A stretch of 59,021 nt of DNA from positions 1 to 59,021 of the forward strand of contig NCIJ01000012.1 in assembly GCA_002282015.1 (NCBI GenBank), given 5' to 3'. The stretch is from Sulfuricurvum sp. 17-40-25 (GTDB taxonomy: Bacteria > Campylobacterota > Campylobacteria > Campylobacterales > Sulfurimonadaceae). Positions 1 through 6,694 of this stretch are shown here, in pieces (within the stretch, counting starts at the first letter, position 1; each line of letters starts with the position of its first letter). The notes under the pieces are model-generated. The model had not been told where the DNA came from, searched no databases, and was given only the letters and a program-made list of their open reading frames with translations. The position numbers were made by a program, and so were the translations under genes.

Positions 1-1
1 T

Positions 2-550
2 AGTTCATCGGGACAGAATTTACAATCACAAATAGAAGCACTTACAAAAGCGGGATGTGAAAAAATATTCCAAGAAAAAATGAGTGGCACGCAAACTACG
101 AATAGGATTGAACTGCAAAACTGTTTGGATTTTTGCAGAGAGGGTGATGAGTTTTACGTTACCCGTCTTGATAGATGCTCTCGTTCAGTAAAAGATTTAC
201 ATGAAATCATAGATACACTCAATCGCAACGGTGTGGCATTTAAAGCAACTGAGCAAGATTTGGATACTTCAAGCAGTGCGGGTAGATTAATGATCGGGTT
301 GTTATCAATAGTATCTGCATTTGAAACTGATCTTCGGGCGGAAAGACAAGCCGAAGGTATAGCATCTGCGTTAAAGAGAGGTGTTAAATTTGGGAGAGAA
401 TCTAAGCTGAATAATGAAAAAGTCATTGAAGCCATCAGGATGCAAGAGGATGGCATGACCAACCAACAAATAGCAGATAAATTCGAGATTGGACGAAGCA
501 CTTTGTTGCGGTATATTTCTGAGTATAAGAAAAGCATACTGTTAAAATAA
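2..550 (+). CDS. Serine recombinase/resolvase (5' truncated by window edge)
   Basis: The reading frame is open from base 2, upstream of the first ATG at 80, and those codons read SSSGQNLQSQIEALTKAGC, the typical N-terminus of Tn3-type resolvases just after the YARV segment. The first Ser (bases 2-4) aligns with the catalytic serine, so only about nine residues are missing. The catalytic core continues with LDRCSRSVKDL and ends with the long E helix (FETDLRAERQAEGI, GVKFGR). A C-terminal helix-turn-helix follows (MTNQQIADKFEIGRSTLLRYI). Known role of the family: resolution or inversion of DNA at paired sites through a phosphoserine link. It probably serves the left island or a nested transposon; its site was not found. 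Confidence 0.9.
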   Translation, partial: SSSGQNLQSQIEALTKAGCEKIFQEKMSGTQTTNRIELQNCLDFCREGDEFYVTRLDRCSRSVKDLHEIIDTLNRNGVAFKATEQDLDTSSSAGRLMIGLLSIVSAFETDLRAERQAEGIASALKRGVKFGRESKLNNEKVIEAIRMQEDGMTNQQIADKFEIGRSTLLRYISEYKKSILLK

Positions 551-590
551 AGCTATAATATTTTTTAATTTATGTTTAGGGGTGAGATGA

Positions 591-1196
591 ATGGCAAAAA
601 AACCGCCAAATAGTGATGATGTAATAAAAGCGTATAATTTATGTAGCAAAGATATAAAAGATTATTATTGTGAGTTGCTTTCACTGCTCCAAAATGATAG
701 TATTTCCGATGAGACTGCTATTTCATATTGTTTTTTTAAACTAGAGCAAGCCTCGCACAGAATATTATATGGTGGTTTAGTTGGAGTGCATCATGCAGAA
801 AAAACGTTGGCGATGCAAGCGGTAGATGAACAACATTTAACTAGGCAGGGATTTATAGACTTTTGTATTAAGATTTTTAATGATGAAGATACTAAAAGTA
901 ATAATATCAACGACTCTATTTTGTCAATTATTAAATCTGCTGAAAAAGTTAGAGATAGAGTGATGCATGGTAAAAATATCAAACCCGCTGAAATAAGAAA
1001 AGAGATCACTGTTGTTTTAATGTATTCAACTAAATTAAATGATGAAATAAAACGAATTGCTGGATTTACTCCATTTGGTAGTATGAAGGGGTTTAAAGGA
1101 AGATCTAAATCACTCAATGAAAAGACCACGAAATGGCTTTTGAAGGGTCTTGGATTTACGAATACTAAGACGGTTAAAAATTCTCTCAGCATCTAG
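591..1196 (+). CDS. Hypothetical protein with HEPN-like RxxxxH motif
   Basis: 201 aa, 40 bp after the resolvase stop and on the same strand, with a GGGGTGAGATGA stretch before the ATG. No family is recognised with confidence. It is predicted to be largely helical and carries KVRDRVMHGKNIKP near residue 125, an R-x4-H arrangement in a helical setting as in HEPN ribonuclease-type domains. The C-terminus is basic (GSMKGFKGRSKSLNEKTTKW). No signal peptide or membrane segment is seen. The R-x4-H motif alone is weak evidence, so RNase or toxin activity is only inferred. Its position in an island with other toxin-like genes fits a defence or stabilisation role. Confidence 0.55.
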   Translation: MAKKPPNSDDVIKAYNLCSKDIKDYYCELLSLLQNDSISDETAISYCFFKLEQASHRILYGGLVGVHHAEKTLAMQAVDEQHLTRQGFIDFCIKIFNDEDTKSNNINDSILSIIKSAEKVRDRVMHGKNIKPAEIRKEITVVLMYSTKLNDEIKRIAGFTPFGSMKGFKGRSKSLNEKTTKWLLKGLGFTNTKTVKNSLSI

Positions 1197-1255
1197 CAAT
1201 TACTAAGCTGATGCGCAAGAATTTATTTCATCCGCTAGTTTTTGGAGTAGAGTGA

Positions 1256-1852
1256 TTATTTTATCAAATTTAAGATGAACATGAATTGTTTCAAAGGCTC
1301 ATAATTACCGTTATCTGCCTCTTTGAGTGAAGAAATATAATCAGCTCTTGCGGAAGATACTTCGGTAATATTTCCACCCCAAGAAAGTGATGGATACCCC
1401 ATTTTCAGCAACCATAAATCCGTCACAAGTCTTGCCCATCTGCCGTTACCATTAGGAAATGGATGGATTTTTACTAGTGTATGATGAAGCCGTGTAGCAG
1501 TATCACGGTAATCCCACTCTTTTTCCCAATATTTTAAATCATCTTGCAGTTGATAAAGTCGTTGATGAATCTGATTTGCTTCAGCGCCAATGGAAGTTTG
1601 AGTGGTTCGAAATTCACCTGCCCAACTCCATACATCACCCAACATCTCTTTATGCAGTTTACGAAAAAAGCTCAGATCAAAAGTTACCTTTTTGAGAGCC
1701 GATGGGTTGAGGGTGTATTTGATGTAAGCTTTGAGGATATTTTGGGCTTCGGCATCATCGAGTTGAGCACGAGTGGTAATCTTTTTGAGTTTTAGACCTG
1801 ATATATCATCGAGGGGAGTTTCCCCCTCTTTATCAAATGTGATCATGCCCAT
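1256..1852 (-). CDS. Fic-domain protein, 'mobile mystery protein B' type
   Basis: 198 aa. It carries the Fic core HPFPNGNGRWARL near residue 130, with the catalytic His and the GNGR phosphate-binding loop. The usual acidic residue (HPFxD/EGNGR) is Asn here, as is typical of the 'mobile mystery protein B' group. Upstream lies the usual LHKEMLGDVWSWAGEFR segment. Family knowledge: Fic enzymes attach AMP or other nucleotides to target proteins. The substrate is unknown. The start at 1852 overlaps the end of the XRE gene (1843) by 10 nt, so the two are translationally coupled, with the regulator first. This is the standard A/B pair found on mobile elements and probably acts as a toxin-antitoxin-like module. 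Confidence 0.85.
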   Translation of the reverse strand: MGMITFDKEGETPLDDISGLKLKKITTRAQLDDAEAQNILKAYIKYTLNPSALKKVTFDLSFFRKLHKEMLGDVWSWAGEFRTTQTSIGAEANQIHQRLYQLQDDLKYWEKEWDYRDTATRLHHTLVKIHPFPNGNGRWARLVTDLWLLKMGYPSLSWGGNITEVSSARADYISSLKEADNGNYEPLKQFMFILNLIK

Positions 1853-2217
1853 ACTTGCGATTTTGGCATTTTGGAGATCATTGCTTTGGCTTGGGTTAGC
1901 ATTTTACGTTGTGCATCATCTCTGGGAGACTGATTTTCAAGCGCAGAAGTTTGGATAACTCTATTTACAATCTCATGGGCTTTTTTATCAACTTGAGCTT
2001 GATAAAGAGCTTTTGGAGAGTGTTGCGGTTTGATAGTAATTTCGCAATCCAATGCAACGGCTATTTTATCGAGCGTATCAAGTGAGATATCGTGTCCTGC
2101 AAATGCTCGTTTTACTGTGGCTATTCCAACTCCTGCACGGGATGATATGGCTTCATAAGGAATAGACAGAGCCTCTTTTTGCTTCTTGAGTTCGGAGAGT
2201 ATAAGTGTTTTAAACAT
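1843..2217 (-). CDS. XRE-family regulator, 'mobile mystery protein A' type (putative antitoxin)
   Basis: 124 aa from the ATG at 2217. That start is chosen over the TTG at 2238 because an AAGAAG ribosome-binding sequence sits just before it and the TTG lies inside an operator palindrome. The helix-turn-helix is visible as IPYEAISSRAGVGIATVKRAFAGHDISLDTLDKIAVALDC (residues about 15-55). The C-terminal helix (ALYQAQVDKKAHEIVNRVIQTSALENQ) resembles mobile mystery protein A. It is the first gene of the pair with the Fic protein, and two palindromes lie directly upstream, suggesting autorepression. Whether it neutralises the Fic protein directly or acts only on transcription cannot be told. Confidence 0.75.
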   Translation of the reverse strand: MFKTLILSELKKQKEALSIPYEAISSRAGVGIATVKRAFAGHDISLDTLDKIAVALDCEITIKPQHSPKALYQAQVDKKAHEIVNRVIQTSALENQSPRDDAQRKMLTQAKAMISKMPKSQVWA

Positions 2218-2231
2218 CTTGACTTCTTTTG

Positions 2232-2280
2232 GTATCAATAATGATACTATATGTTTTTAGTATCGTATCATTTATGATAC
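2232..2280. promoter_or_regulatory. Twin palindromic operators upstream of the XRE/Fic pair
   Basis: Two inverted repeats share the arms GTATCA/TGATAC with 4-bp centres: GTATCAATAATGATAC at 2232-2247 and GTATCATTTATGATAC at 2265-2280. Between them GATACTA (2243-2249) and TAGTATC (2258-2264) form a third, overlapping dyad. Centres are 33 bp apart, about three helical turns. They lie 15-65 bp upstream of the regulator's ATG and between it and the integrase end, so binding by the XRE protein is the simplest reading. Confidence 0.7.
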
Positions 2281-2313
2281 TACTTGTCAAGTATATTTTC
2301 TAGATTTATTTCA

Positions 2314-3501
2314 TTAGATACTGTATTCGTTCACATCCTCAAGCTCTTTGAGTTGTTCTTCAACTGCCATTTGAGTAAAAGTTTTAGAATCCTTGGAACG
2401 TAGTTTTTCCCAGTAATCCTCATAAACCCTTATAATATCAACGAGTTCAATGTTGTGATAACGAGCATTCATATTTGATGTTCTATTACTATGGCTCAAA
2501 CAAGCTGCTCCCACAAAATCCATACCGTATTTTCTACTTTGAATACTGATGATAAAGTTTCTGTTATCGTGAGTACGGATGGGATAGTCTATAGCAAGAG
2601 CTTTTAAACTAAGTTTGCACTTGGTATCAATCATTTGTGCGTATTTATCCAGATAGATGCGACTGTTATACTTGAACACTTTACCGCTTCCTGTGCCAAT
2701 AGTATTAAGCACTTCTTTTGGTAATGGAAATCTTTCTGCAACTGCATCGGGGTGTAGTTTTGTATATGATTTAGTTGTTCCAGCTCTTACATTGACGATG
2801 CCATCAACAATGTCTTCATATTTAATTTCTAATATCTCCCCAATTCGACGAGCGCACATGATTGAGATAAGAAACGCCATTCTGTGATTGGCTTCTTCAT
2901 TTAATGCAGCATTGTAAATCTTTTTTATAGCATCAATTAGAGGTTCTGCGACTCTATCGACAAGAGCTGGTTTGGGTTGATCTTCGCCGAATTTAATCAG
3001 TTCTAAAATATTTCTACGAGTAACGTCATCGGAAAATGCTTCTTTAAAAACTGGGCTGAGAATAACTTTAGCTTTCTTGACGGTGTTTGGGGATAATTTC
3101 AATGCTTCCATATTTGTACGGATTTTAATTAGATGATCTTTGGTAACTTTATCAATTTTTAAATGTCCAATAATTGGCTTGATATGCTTATTGTAAGTAG
3201 CTGTAGAATTTTTTCTATACCCATCATTGCATCTACTTAAATACTCTGTCATTAGTGAATCAATTTTATCCGATTTTATGGAAAATACATCATTTCCCTT
3301 GGATAGTTCAATTTTTATTTCGGACAGTTTATTAAAAGCTTGCTGAGGATTTTTCACACCGTAAAGCTTAGTGAGATTTTTCTCTCCGTATCTAGTCCCA
3401 TTATGAGAAAATACAGCTATATAATTCACCGTACCATCAAGCATTTCAAGTTCTTTAATACCAGCGTATTTAGTGGGTTTTAATTGATTCTTGCGCGCCA
3501 T
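2314..3501 (-). CDS. Tyrosine recombinase (integrase of the left island)
   Basis: 395 aa, ATG at 3501. An N-terminal arm/SAM-like DNA-binding region (LMTEYLSRCNDGYRKNSTATYNKHIKPIIGHLKI, about 83-120) precedes the catalytic domain. Catalytic signature residues are recognisable: CARRIGEIL (first Arg, about residue 218), THDNRNF (HxxR form), CLSHSN (second His) and NARYHN (Tyr candidate near 348). Family role: integration and excision between att sites through a 3'-phosphotyrosine link. The start codon lies 147 bp from the att copy at 3648-3693, so it is the likely integrase of the left island. It points away from the att site, unlike the right-island integrase. Confidence 0.9.
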   Translation of the reverse strand: MARKNQLKPTKYAGIKELEMLDGTVNYIAVFSHNGTRYGEKNLTKLYGVKNPQQAFNKLSEIKIELSKGNDVFSIKSDKIDSLMTEYLSRCNDGYRKNSTATYNKHIKPIIGHLKIDKVTKDHLIKIRTNMEALKLSPNTVKKAKVILSPVFKEAFSDDVTRRNILELIKFGEDQPKPALVDRVAEPLIDAIKKIYNAALNEEANHRMAFLISIMCARRIGEILEIKYEDIVDGIVNVRAGTTKSYTKLHPDAVAERFPLPKEVLNTIGTGSGKVFKYNSRIYLDKYAQMIDTKCKLSLKALAIDYPIRTHDNRNFIISIQSRKYGMDFVGAACLSHSNRTSNMNARYHNIELVDIIRVYEDYWEKLRSKDSKTFTQMAVEEQLKELEDVNEYSI

Positions 3502-3587
3502 ACTTACCCTTATTCTGAGTTATGTAAAAAGTTATGTAGCTTGATTGTATCATTTTTATGGCTGGTAGAACTTTATAGATGTAGTAA

Positions 3588-3605
3588 ACCCCTATAATAA
3601 GGGGT
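3588..3605. repeat. Inverted repeat ACCCCT...AGGGGT between integrase and att
   Basis: ACCCCT (3588-3593) and AGGGGT (3600-3605) flank the 6-nt loop ATAATA. It lies 42 bp left of the att core and upstream of the minus-strand integrase, so it is not that gene's terminator. It may be a recombinase/excisionase binding site or a transcription barrier. Similar CCCTA/TAGGG hairpins follow the other two recombinase genes (6396-6421 and 12929-12942). Apart from this and the att core, the 3502-3834 gap shows nothing coding. Confidence 0.5.
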
Positions 3606-3647
3606 ATTGATTTCTAATTTATTGTATTATATCGTTGAGGGATAGTT

Positions 3648-3693
3648 TCGACAAGGTAGGGGTCACTGGTTCGAGTCCAGTTGGGACCACCAT
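3648..3693 (+). repeat. att site: 46-bp duplicate of a tRNA 3' end (left/middle copy)
   Basis: Identical over 46 bp to 12967-13012. The sequence folds as the 3' half of a tRNA: anticodon-loop GAC, 3' anticodon stem GGTAG, variable loop GGGTC, T-arm ACTGG-TTCGAGT-CCAGT, acceptor strand TGGGACC, discriminator A and CCA. The anticodon reading GAC and the GGGTC variable loop point to tRNA-Val(GAC). No 5' half (GGTCCCA...) is present upstream, so this is a fragment and not a tRNA gene. It marks the junction between the two islands. Confidence 0.9.
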
Positions 3694-3834
3694 CCATAAA
3701 CTTCGTATAATAAGGCTTTTAAGAGCTTTTTATCATTTCAAAAACAATCTCAATTTTTTCCAAAAAGTTGTCAAAAATAGCTACAAATTGACAAGCTAAT
3801 TACACAATAACTACACAACTTCATCGCTGTATTA

Positions 3835-4173
3835 TTATGAAATTCCCCATTGATATATTGACTTAATAGAATTTGAAACAAGATTGTCTGGTATAAAAAA
3901 TGAAAAAATTCCCCATTGAATAACAACCAGTCCTAAAGCATACCAGTGCTTGTCATTTTGATATAACCTATATAAAATAACTGATGCCACACTTCCAATT
4001 ATAAAAACTACAAACCACGTGAGAATATTGATTGCATTTAATGCTTTAAGTCCAATATATGTTCCATAGAGCACAGGGTAGATAGCAAAAATATAAAATA
4101 AGACCGCTGCCCAAAAATATTCCGCATTTTCACTATCAGTTGTAACCCTTATTGGTTCCTTATCTAAGCCCAT
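3835..4173 (-). CDS. Small membrane protein, unknown function
   Basis: 112 aa with a hydrophilic N-terminus (MGLDKEPIRVTTDSENAEY) and about three to four hydrophobic helices (FWAAVLFYIFAIYPVLYGTYIG, LTWFVVFIIGSVASVILY, YALGLVVIQWGIFSFF). The ATG at 4173 is preceded by AAAAAAGGACAATT, a fair ribosome-binding site. No family is recognised. It lies behind its own copy of a duplicated upstream sequence (4222-4266) that also precedes the neighbouring small membrane gene, so both are probably controlled alike. An accessory role on the plasmid-like element is likely; a function cannot be assigned. Confidence 0.6.
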   Translation of the reverse strand: MGLDKEPIRVTTDSENAEYFWAAVLFYIFAIYPVLYGTYIGLKALNAINILTWFVVFIIGSVASVILYRLYQNDKHWYALGLVVIQWGIFSFFIPDNLVSNSIKSIYQWGIS

Positions 4174-4221
4174 AATTGTCCTTTTTTATTATCAAATAAA
4201 ATTTTATCATAATAGAAAAAT

Positions 4222-4266
4222 AATCGCACGATTTTATTTTTTTGACCCTGCAACGTTGTATCATCC
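4222..4266. repeat. Duplicated promoter-region repeat, copy 1
   Basis: 45 bp matching 4535-4579 at 38 of 45 positions. It lies upstream (minus strand) of the gene at 3835-4173. It holds the dyad AATCG-CA-CGATT (4222-4233) and the 8-bp palindrome CAACGTTG, both imperfect in copy 2. Similarity continues loosely to the AAAAAAGG ribosome-binding region of each gene, so the copied unit is probably a promoter/operator. Confidence 0.65.
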
Positions 4267-4270
4267 TAAT

Positions 4271-4474
4271 TTAATTATTTTTATCTGTTTGATTTTTAGG
4301 TTTTAATGCGGAATGGATTAGTGCTGCACCAGAAAGTAAAACAAGTAGCACAAATACCCCAAAAACAAACCATTCATTTATTATATTCAATAGGTCAGGT
4401 TTCAATGATAGAACGTAAACGCTTATCATTACAAAAATTATGACACTTAAGATTTTTCCATATATGTAATACAT
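4271..4474 (-). CDS. Two-helix small membrane protein, unknown function
   Basis: 67 aa with two clear hydrophobic segments (ILSVIIFVMISVYVLSL and WFVFGVFVLLVLLSGAALIHSAL) and a charged tail (KPKNQTDKNN). The ATG at 4474 follows AAAAAAGGCGAATAA. No known family is recognised. Like the gene at 3835-4173 it reads leftward and has a copy of the 45-bp repeat upstream (4535-4579). Size and topology would suit a holin-like, immunity or small toxin protein, but nothing in the sequence decides this. Confidence 0.5.
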   Translation of the reverse strand: MYYIYGKILSVIIFVMISVYVLSLKPDLLNIINEWFVFGVFVLLVLLSGAALIHSALKPKNQTDKNN

Positions 4475-4534
4475 TTATTCGCCTTTTTTGTTATTGGTTT
4501 ATTTTATCTATATTCTTTCAATTTTTTTCAAAAA

Positions 4535-4579
4535 AATCGCACTATTTTATTTTTTGGACCCTATAACGTCATATCATTC
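4535..4579. repeat. Duplicated promoter-region repeat, copy 2
   Basis: Second copy of the 45-bp repeat (84% identical to 4222-4266), upstream of the leftward gene 4271-4474 and immediately left of the structured non-coding block that begins near 4580. The conserved cores are AATCGCAC, a T-rich run, GACCCT, AACGT and TATCAT. Confidence 0.65.
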
Positions 4580-4772
4580 GAATAGAATGTAAAAATTTTA
4601 TAGGAGTTCCATATGATTTACAAAGACTAAAACACAGACAACTCAGTTGTCTTGGATTTGTATAACTTTAACAATCAACATAGAAGAGTTTTTTTTATTG
4701 TTTAGCTGACAATGGAAAAAAGCAACGTTGGCACGTTGTTCTTTAAATGTTGATTTTTGACACGAAGGAGCT

Positions 4773-4813
4773 TTCCTATCTCTGTTGCGCTTTTCGCGCA
4801 ACAGAGATAGGAA
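4773..4813. repeat. Perfect 18-bp inverted repeat with 5-nt loop
   Basis: Arm TTCCTATCTCTGTTGCGC (4773-4790), loop TTTTC, complementary arm at 4796-4813. All 18 pairs match. No T-run follows directly, so it is not a standard terminator. The length suggests a selected RNA stem or a DNA cruciform such as a single-strand origin or a recombination site. Confidence 0.85.
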
Positions 4814-4856
4814 GCGATACACATCAAGCGGTCATTTTAATAATGTATCGGGAAAA

Positions 4857-4882
4857 AGGCACTTTGCTGGTGCCTATTTTTT
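4857..4882 (+). terminator. Intrinsic terminator
   Basis: AGGCAC (4857-4862) and GTGCCT (4870-4875) pair around a 7-nt loop, preceded by an A-run and followed by T-rich sequence (4877-4882). No gene ends just upstream, which is the main evidence for a non-coding + strand transcript. Confidence 0.75.
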
Positions 4883-5155
4883 GATAAAAACCGCTTAAAA
4901 ACAATCCAAATTCTACACATTTGACAAATCCTTGAAACACTTAACAACTGCCATAAAAAGCAAATGCTAATCACTGTTAATTCAAGGTCAAATTATTTCT
5001 ACTTTTTCTGCCTATGATGTAGCACGTCATACCGTTTGACATTTCGTAATGTTGTCGTTAAATAAATTACAGGTCTAACTTTCTGTCAAGAAATAAAAAC
5101 ACTCACATGCCCTTCCAGGATATCCACTTATCTACAATATACAGGAGGGAACATA
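4883..5155. other. Intergenic region before the rightward plasmid genes
   Basis: 273 bp, AT-rich, with no credible ORF. ACCGCTT (4890-4896) can pair with AAGCGGT (4826-4832) across the terminator. AGGAGGGAACATA directly precedes the ATG at 5156. No iteron series was found by eye. Confidence 0.4.
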
Positions 5156-5518
5156 ATGTTCACACAAAAGAAAAAAAACTATTACAGCACCATTCTGGGG
5201 TTTAAAAGTCCCAACGATTTTGACCTATTCGCCAAACGATATCTTGGGTTTTTAGAGCAGGACGACTTAACCAAAAATCGCATTATGAGCGGATTTTTTA
5301 TTCTGCTTGAAATCCAGAAAGAGACGTTTAAAAATAAAAATATGATTATCTATGATGGTATTAAAAACCAACACGTTAAAAAATACGCCTCTGAAATTCT
5401 TGACCTGCGAAAACAAGGCAATGGCAGTCAATCTATTGTCAGCTACTTATATGAAAACCATCGGGTTGAAGTTTCCCGTGGCACAGTTGAAAAATTCTAT
5501 AAAAATAATGGACTGTAA
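5156..5518 (+). CDS. Putative DNA-binding protein with C-terminal HTH-like region
   Basis: 120 aa with a strong AGGAGG ribosome-binding site. The N-terminal half is helical and basic (MFTQKKKNYYSTILGFKSPNDFDLFAKRYLG). The C-terminal part (ASEILDLRKQGNGSQSIVSYLYENHRVEVSRGTVEKFYKNNG, about 78-118) has the spacing of a resolvase/transposase-like helix-turn-helix with a recognition helix VSRGTVEKFYK. No catalytic motif is present. It is followed within a few bases by a tyrosine recombinase gene, so it may be that enzyme's accessory factor or a plasmid maintenance protein. No specific family is recognised. Confidence 0.6.
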   Translation: MFTQKKKNYYSTILGFKSPNDFDLFAKRYLGFLEQDDLTKNRIMSGFFILLEIQKETFKNKNMIIYDGIKNQHVKKYASEILDLRKQGNGSQSIVSYLYENHRVEVSRGTVEKFYKNNGL

Positions 5519-5522
5519 GACA

Positions 5523-6389
5523 ATGGCAAATCTAAAAGGGGGAACTTATCAAAAACAAGCAAAGGACGCTTTTCACAGACTTCAATCGTTTGGTGTTGGG
5601 AGATTAAATAAAGAAGACCACTTAACCCATTCAAGCAAACTTGCCGAAAAGCGTGAAATGTATTTAAGAGATATTAGCAGTTATTTAGAACGTAATGAAA
5701 TCGAAGGAAAGTTAAATGTTTTAATGAACCAAGAAAATCTCAATAGCTTCTTTATGGAACGATTGGAGGATTTGGCTATCAAGACACAGGAAGATTATTT
5801 GCGTGGGTTCTCGTCTATGCTACAAGGCTTACACGAGCAGAATATATTTATTCCCTTACATACTGAAAACAGTGATTATTTTAACGATTATGTATCACAG
5901 ATAAAACAAGACCAGCCAGACGAAATCATTGAAAACCGCTATATTGAGAATGCCCCAATGATGATTGAAGTTCTCTATGAGGACAGATACATCTCTGGGC
6001 TTATCGCCCAAACTCAATATGAACTTGGCCTCAGACAGGCAGAAGCGTTTGAATTGATTAAAAATCCTGAAAAATATATTGGCGATGGGATTGTCTCTAA
6101 TCTTATAGGCAAAGGCAATCACTCTTATGAACCAAAGGAAATTCCCTTCGAGTTGGAACAAAAAATATTAAATTATCAAGGAGACCTTATCGACAAAAGC
6201 ACCTATTACAGAGATTTACACAAATACGATCTATCGTCTCACGATTTTAGATTTACCCACGCCCGTGATAGTTATGAAGAAAAAATAGCATCTGGCATGA
6301 ACGAGCAGGATGCCAAGCTTTCTGTGAGTGAAGAGCTAAATCACAAACGGGAGGCGATAACGGATTACTATCTTATTCGCACCACTTAA
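5523..6389 (+). CDS. Tyrosine recombinase, small plasmid type
   Basis: 288 aa from ATG 5523, 4 nt after the preceding stop and after GTAAGA. The open frame extends upstream to 5352, but that part lies in another frame of the previous gene; an alternative ATG is at 5508. The catalytic set of tyrosine recombinases is recognisable though diverged: LGLRQAEAFEL (first Arg), SHDFRFTHAR (HxxR), EELNHKREAITDYYL (second His and Tyr). The N-terminal half (YLRDISSYLERN..., LEDLAIKTQEDYLRGFSSML) suits a core-binding domain. Probable role: dimer resolution or site-specific recombination of the plasmid-like element, distinct from the integrase at 11770-12885. Confidence 0.75.
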   Translation: MANLKGGTYQKQAKDAFHRLQSFGVGRLNKEDHLTHSSKLAEKREMYLRDISSYLERNEIEGKLNVLMNQENLNSFFMERLEDLAIKTQEDYLRGFSSMLQGLHEQNIFIPLHTENSDYFNDYVSQIKQDQPDEIIENRYIENAPMMIEVLYEDRYISGLIAQTQYELGLRQAEAFELIKNPEKYIGDGIVSNLIGKGNHSYEPKEIPFELEQKILNYQGDLIDKSTYYRDLHKYDLSSHDFRFTHARDSYEEKIASGMNEQDAKLSVSEELNHKREAITDYYLIRTT

Positions 6390-6395
6390 CACGCC

Positions 6396-6421
6396 TTAAA
6401 TCCCTAAACATAGGGGTTTAA
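6396..6421. repeat. Stem-loop after the recombinase gene
   Basis: TTAAATCCCTA (6396-6406) pairs with TAGGGGTTTAA (6411-6421), one G-U pair, loop AACA. It begins 6 bp after the recombinase stop. It lacks a clean T-run but may end that transcript. The CCCTA/TAGGG core recurs near the other two tyrosine recombinases. Confidence 0.55.
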
Positions 6422-6694
6422 AAGGAATTTTGCGGATTTTCTCTCTATATACCTCTACTCTCTCATTTATTTCTTCTTTCTCCTCTCTTTTATTTAATCC
6501 TTCCCCGTAAAACTTCCCACACAAAACCAGTAATACTGTTTAGAGCGTCAGAAATGTTCAGAAAAATGAAATTCTTTTGCCTAATGTTGATTTTTACAAA
6601 TCTCGCTCTTAGAACGTAGTATCAAAACAAATATGACCTAAATCTTTTCTTCCAATCCTTCAAGGGTTGCGTCCATCCAAAGGAGGCAACCAAA
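6422..6694 (+). promoter_or_regulatory. rep leader: pyrimidine tract and hairpin holding the ribosome-binding site
   Basis: The gap before rep (6390-6694, 305 bp) contains no ORF. A pyrimidine-rich tract covers about 6436-6500. At its end GGTTGC (6665-6670) and GCAACC (6686-6691) form a hairpin whose loop contains the AAGGAGG ribosome-binding site (6680-6686), 8 nt before the ATG at 6695. Upstream CCTTC (6656-6660) could also pair with AAGG. In ColE2-type plasmids Rep synthesis is limited by an antisense RNA against the rep leader; this leader could be handled similarly, which is inference. Confidence 0.5.

Larger units (their letters stand above)
1..3693. mobile_element. Left genomic island (right part only; left end outside window)
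   Basis: The segment carries a serine resolvase, a HEPN-like protein, a Fic/XRE pair and a tyrosine recombinase, and ends at a 46-bp copy of a tRNA 3' end (3648-3693). An integrase close to a duplicated tRNA 3' end is the usual layout of a tRNA-targeted island. The intact tRNA gene would lie left of the window because the duplicated fragment reads on the + strand. The left boundary cannot be seen, so the element's size and type are unknown. The serine resolvase could belong to a separate nested element. Confidence 0.6.
4580..4882 (+). ncRNA. Candidate structured RNA ending in an intrinsic terminator
   Basis: This 300-bp stretch has no protein gene but is rich in dyads: AGACAACT-c-AGTTGTCT (4636-4652), CAACGT/ACGTTG (4723-4738), an 18-bp perfect hairpin (4773-4813), GATACA/TGTATC (4815-4849), and a terminator hairpin with T-run (4857-4882). 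A TAGAAT box (4583-4588) could be a -10 element. A five-codon mini-ORF MIYKD (4613-4630) with AGGAG before it lies at the start. The layout fits a + strand regulatory transcript, for example a replication-control RNA, but it is not matched to any known RNA family. Confidence 0.35.

Noticed and set aside
3648-3693. Intact tRNA gene at the att copies
   Set aside because: The 5' half is missing at both 3648 and 12967; only the 3' part from the anticodon loop onward is present.
4580-4882. Retron-like ncRNA suggested by the long hairpin
   Set aside because: No reverse transcriptase gene is found in the island, so only a generic structured RNA is claimed.
5352-5522. Upstream extension of the recombinase at 5523
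   Set aside because: This part lies in another frame of the preceding gene, which has a strong ribosome-binding site and a sensible protein.
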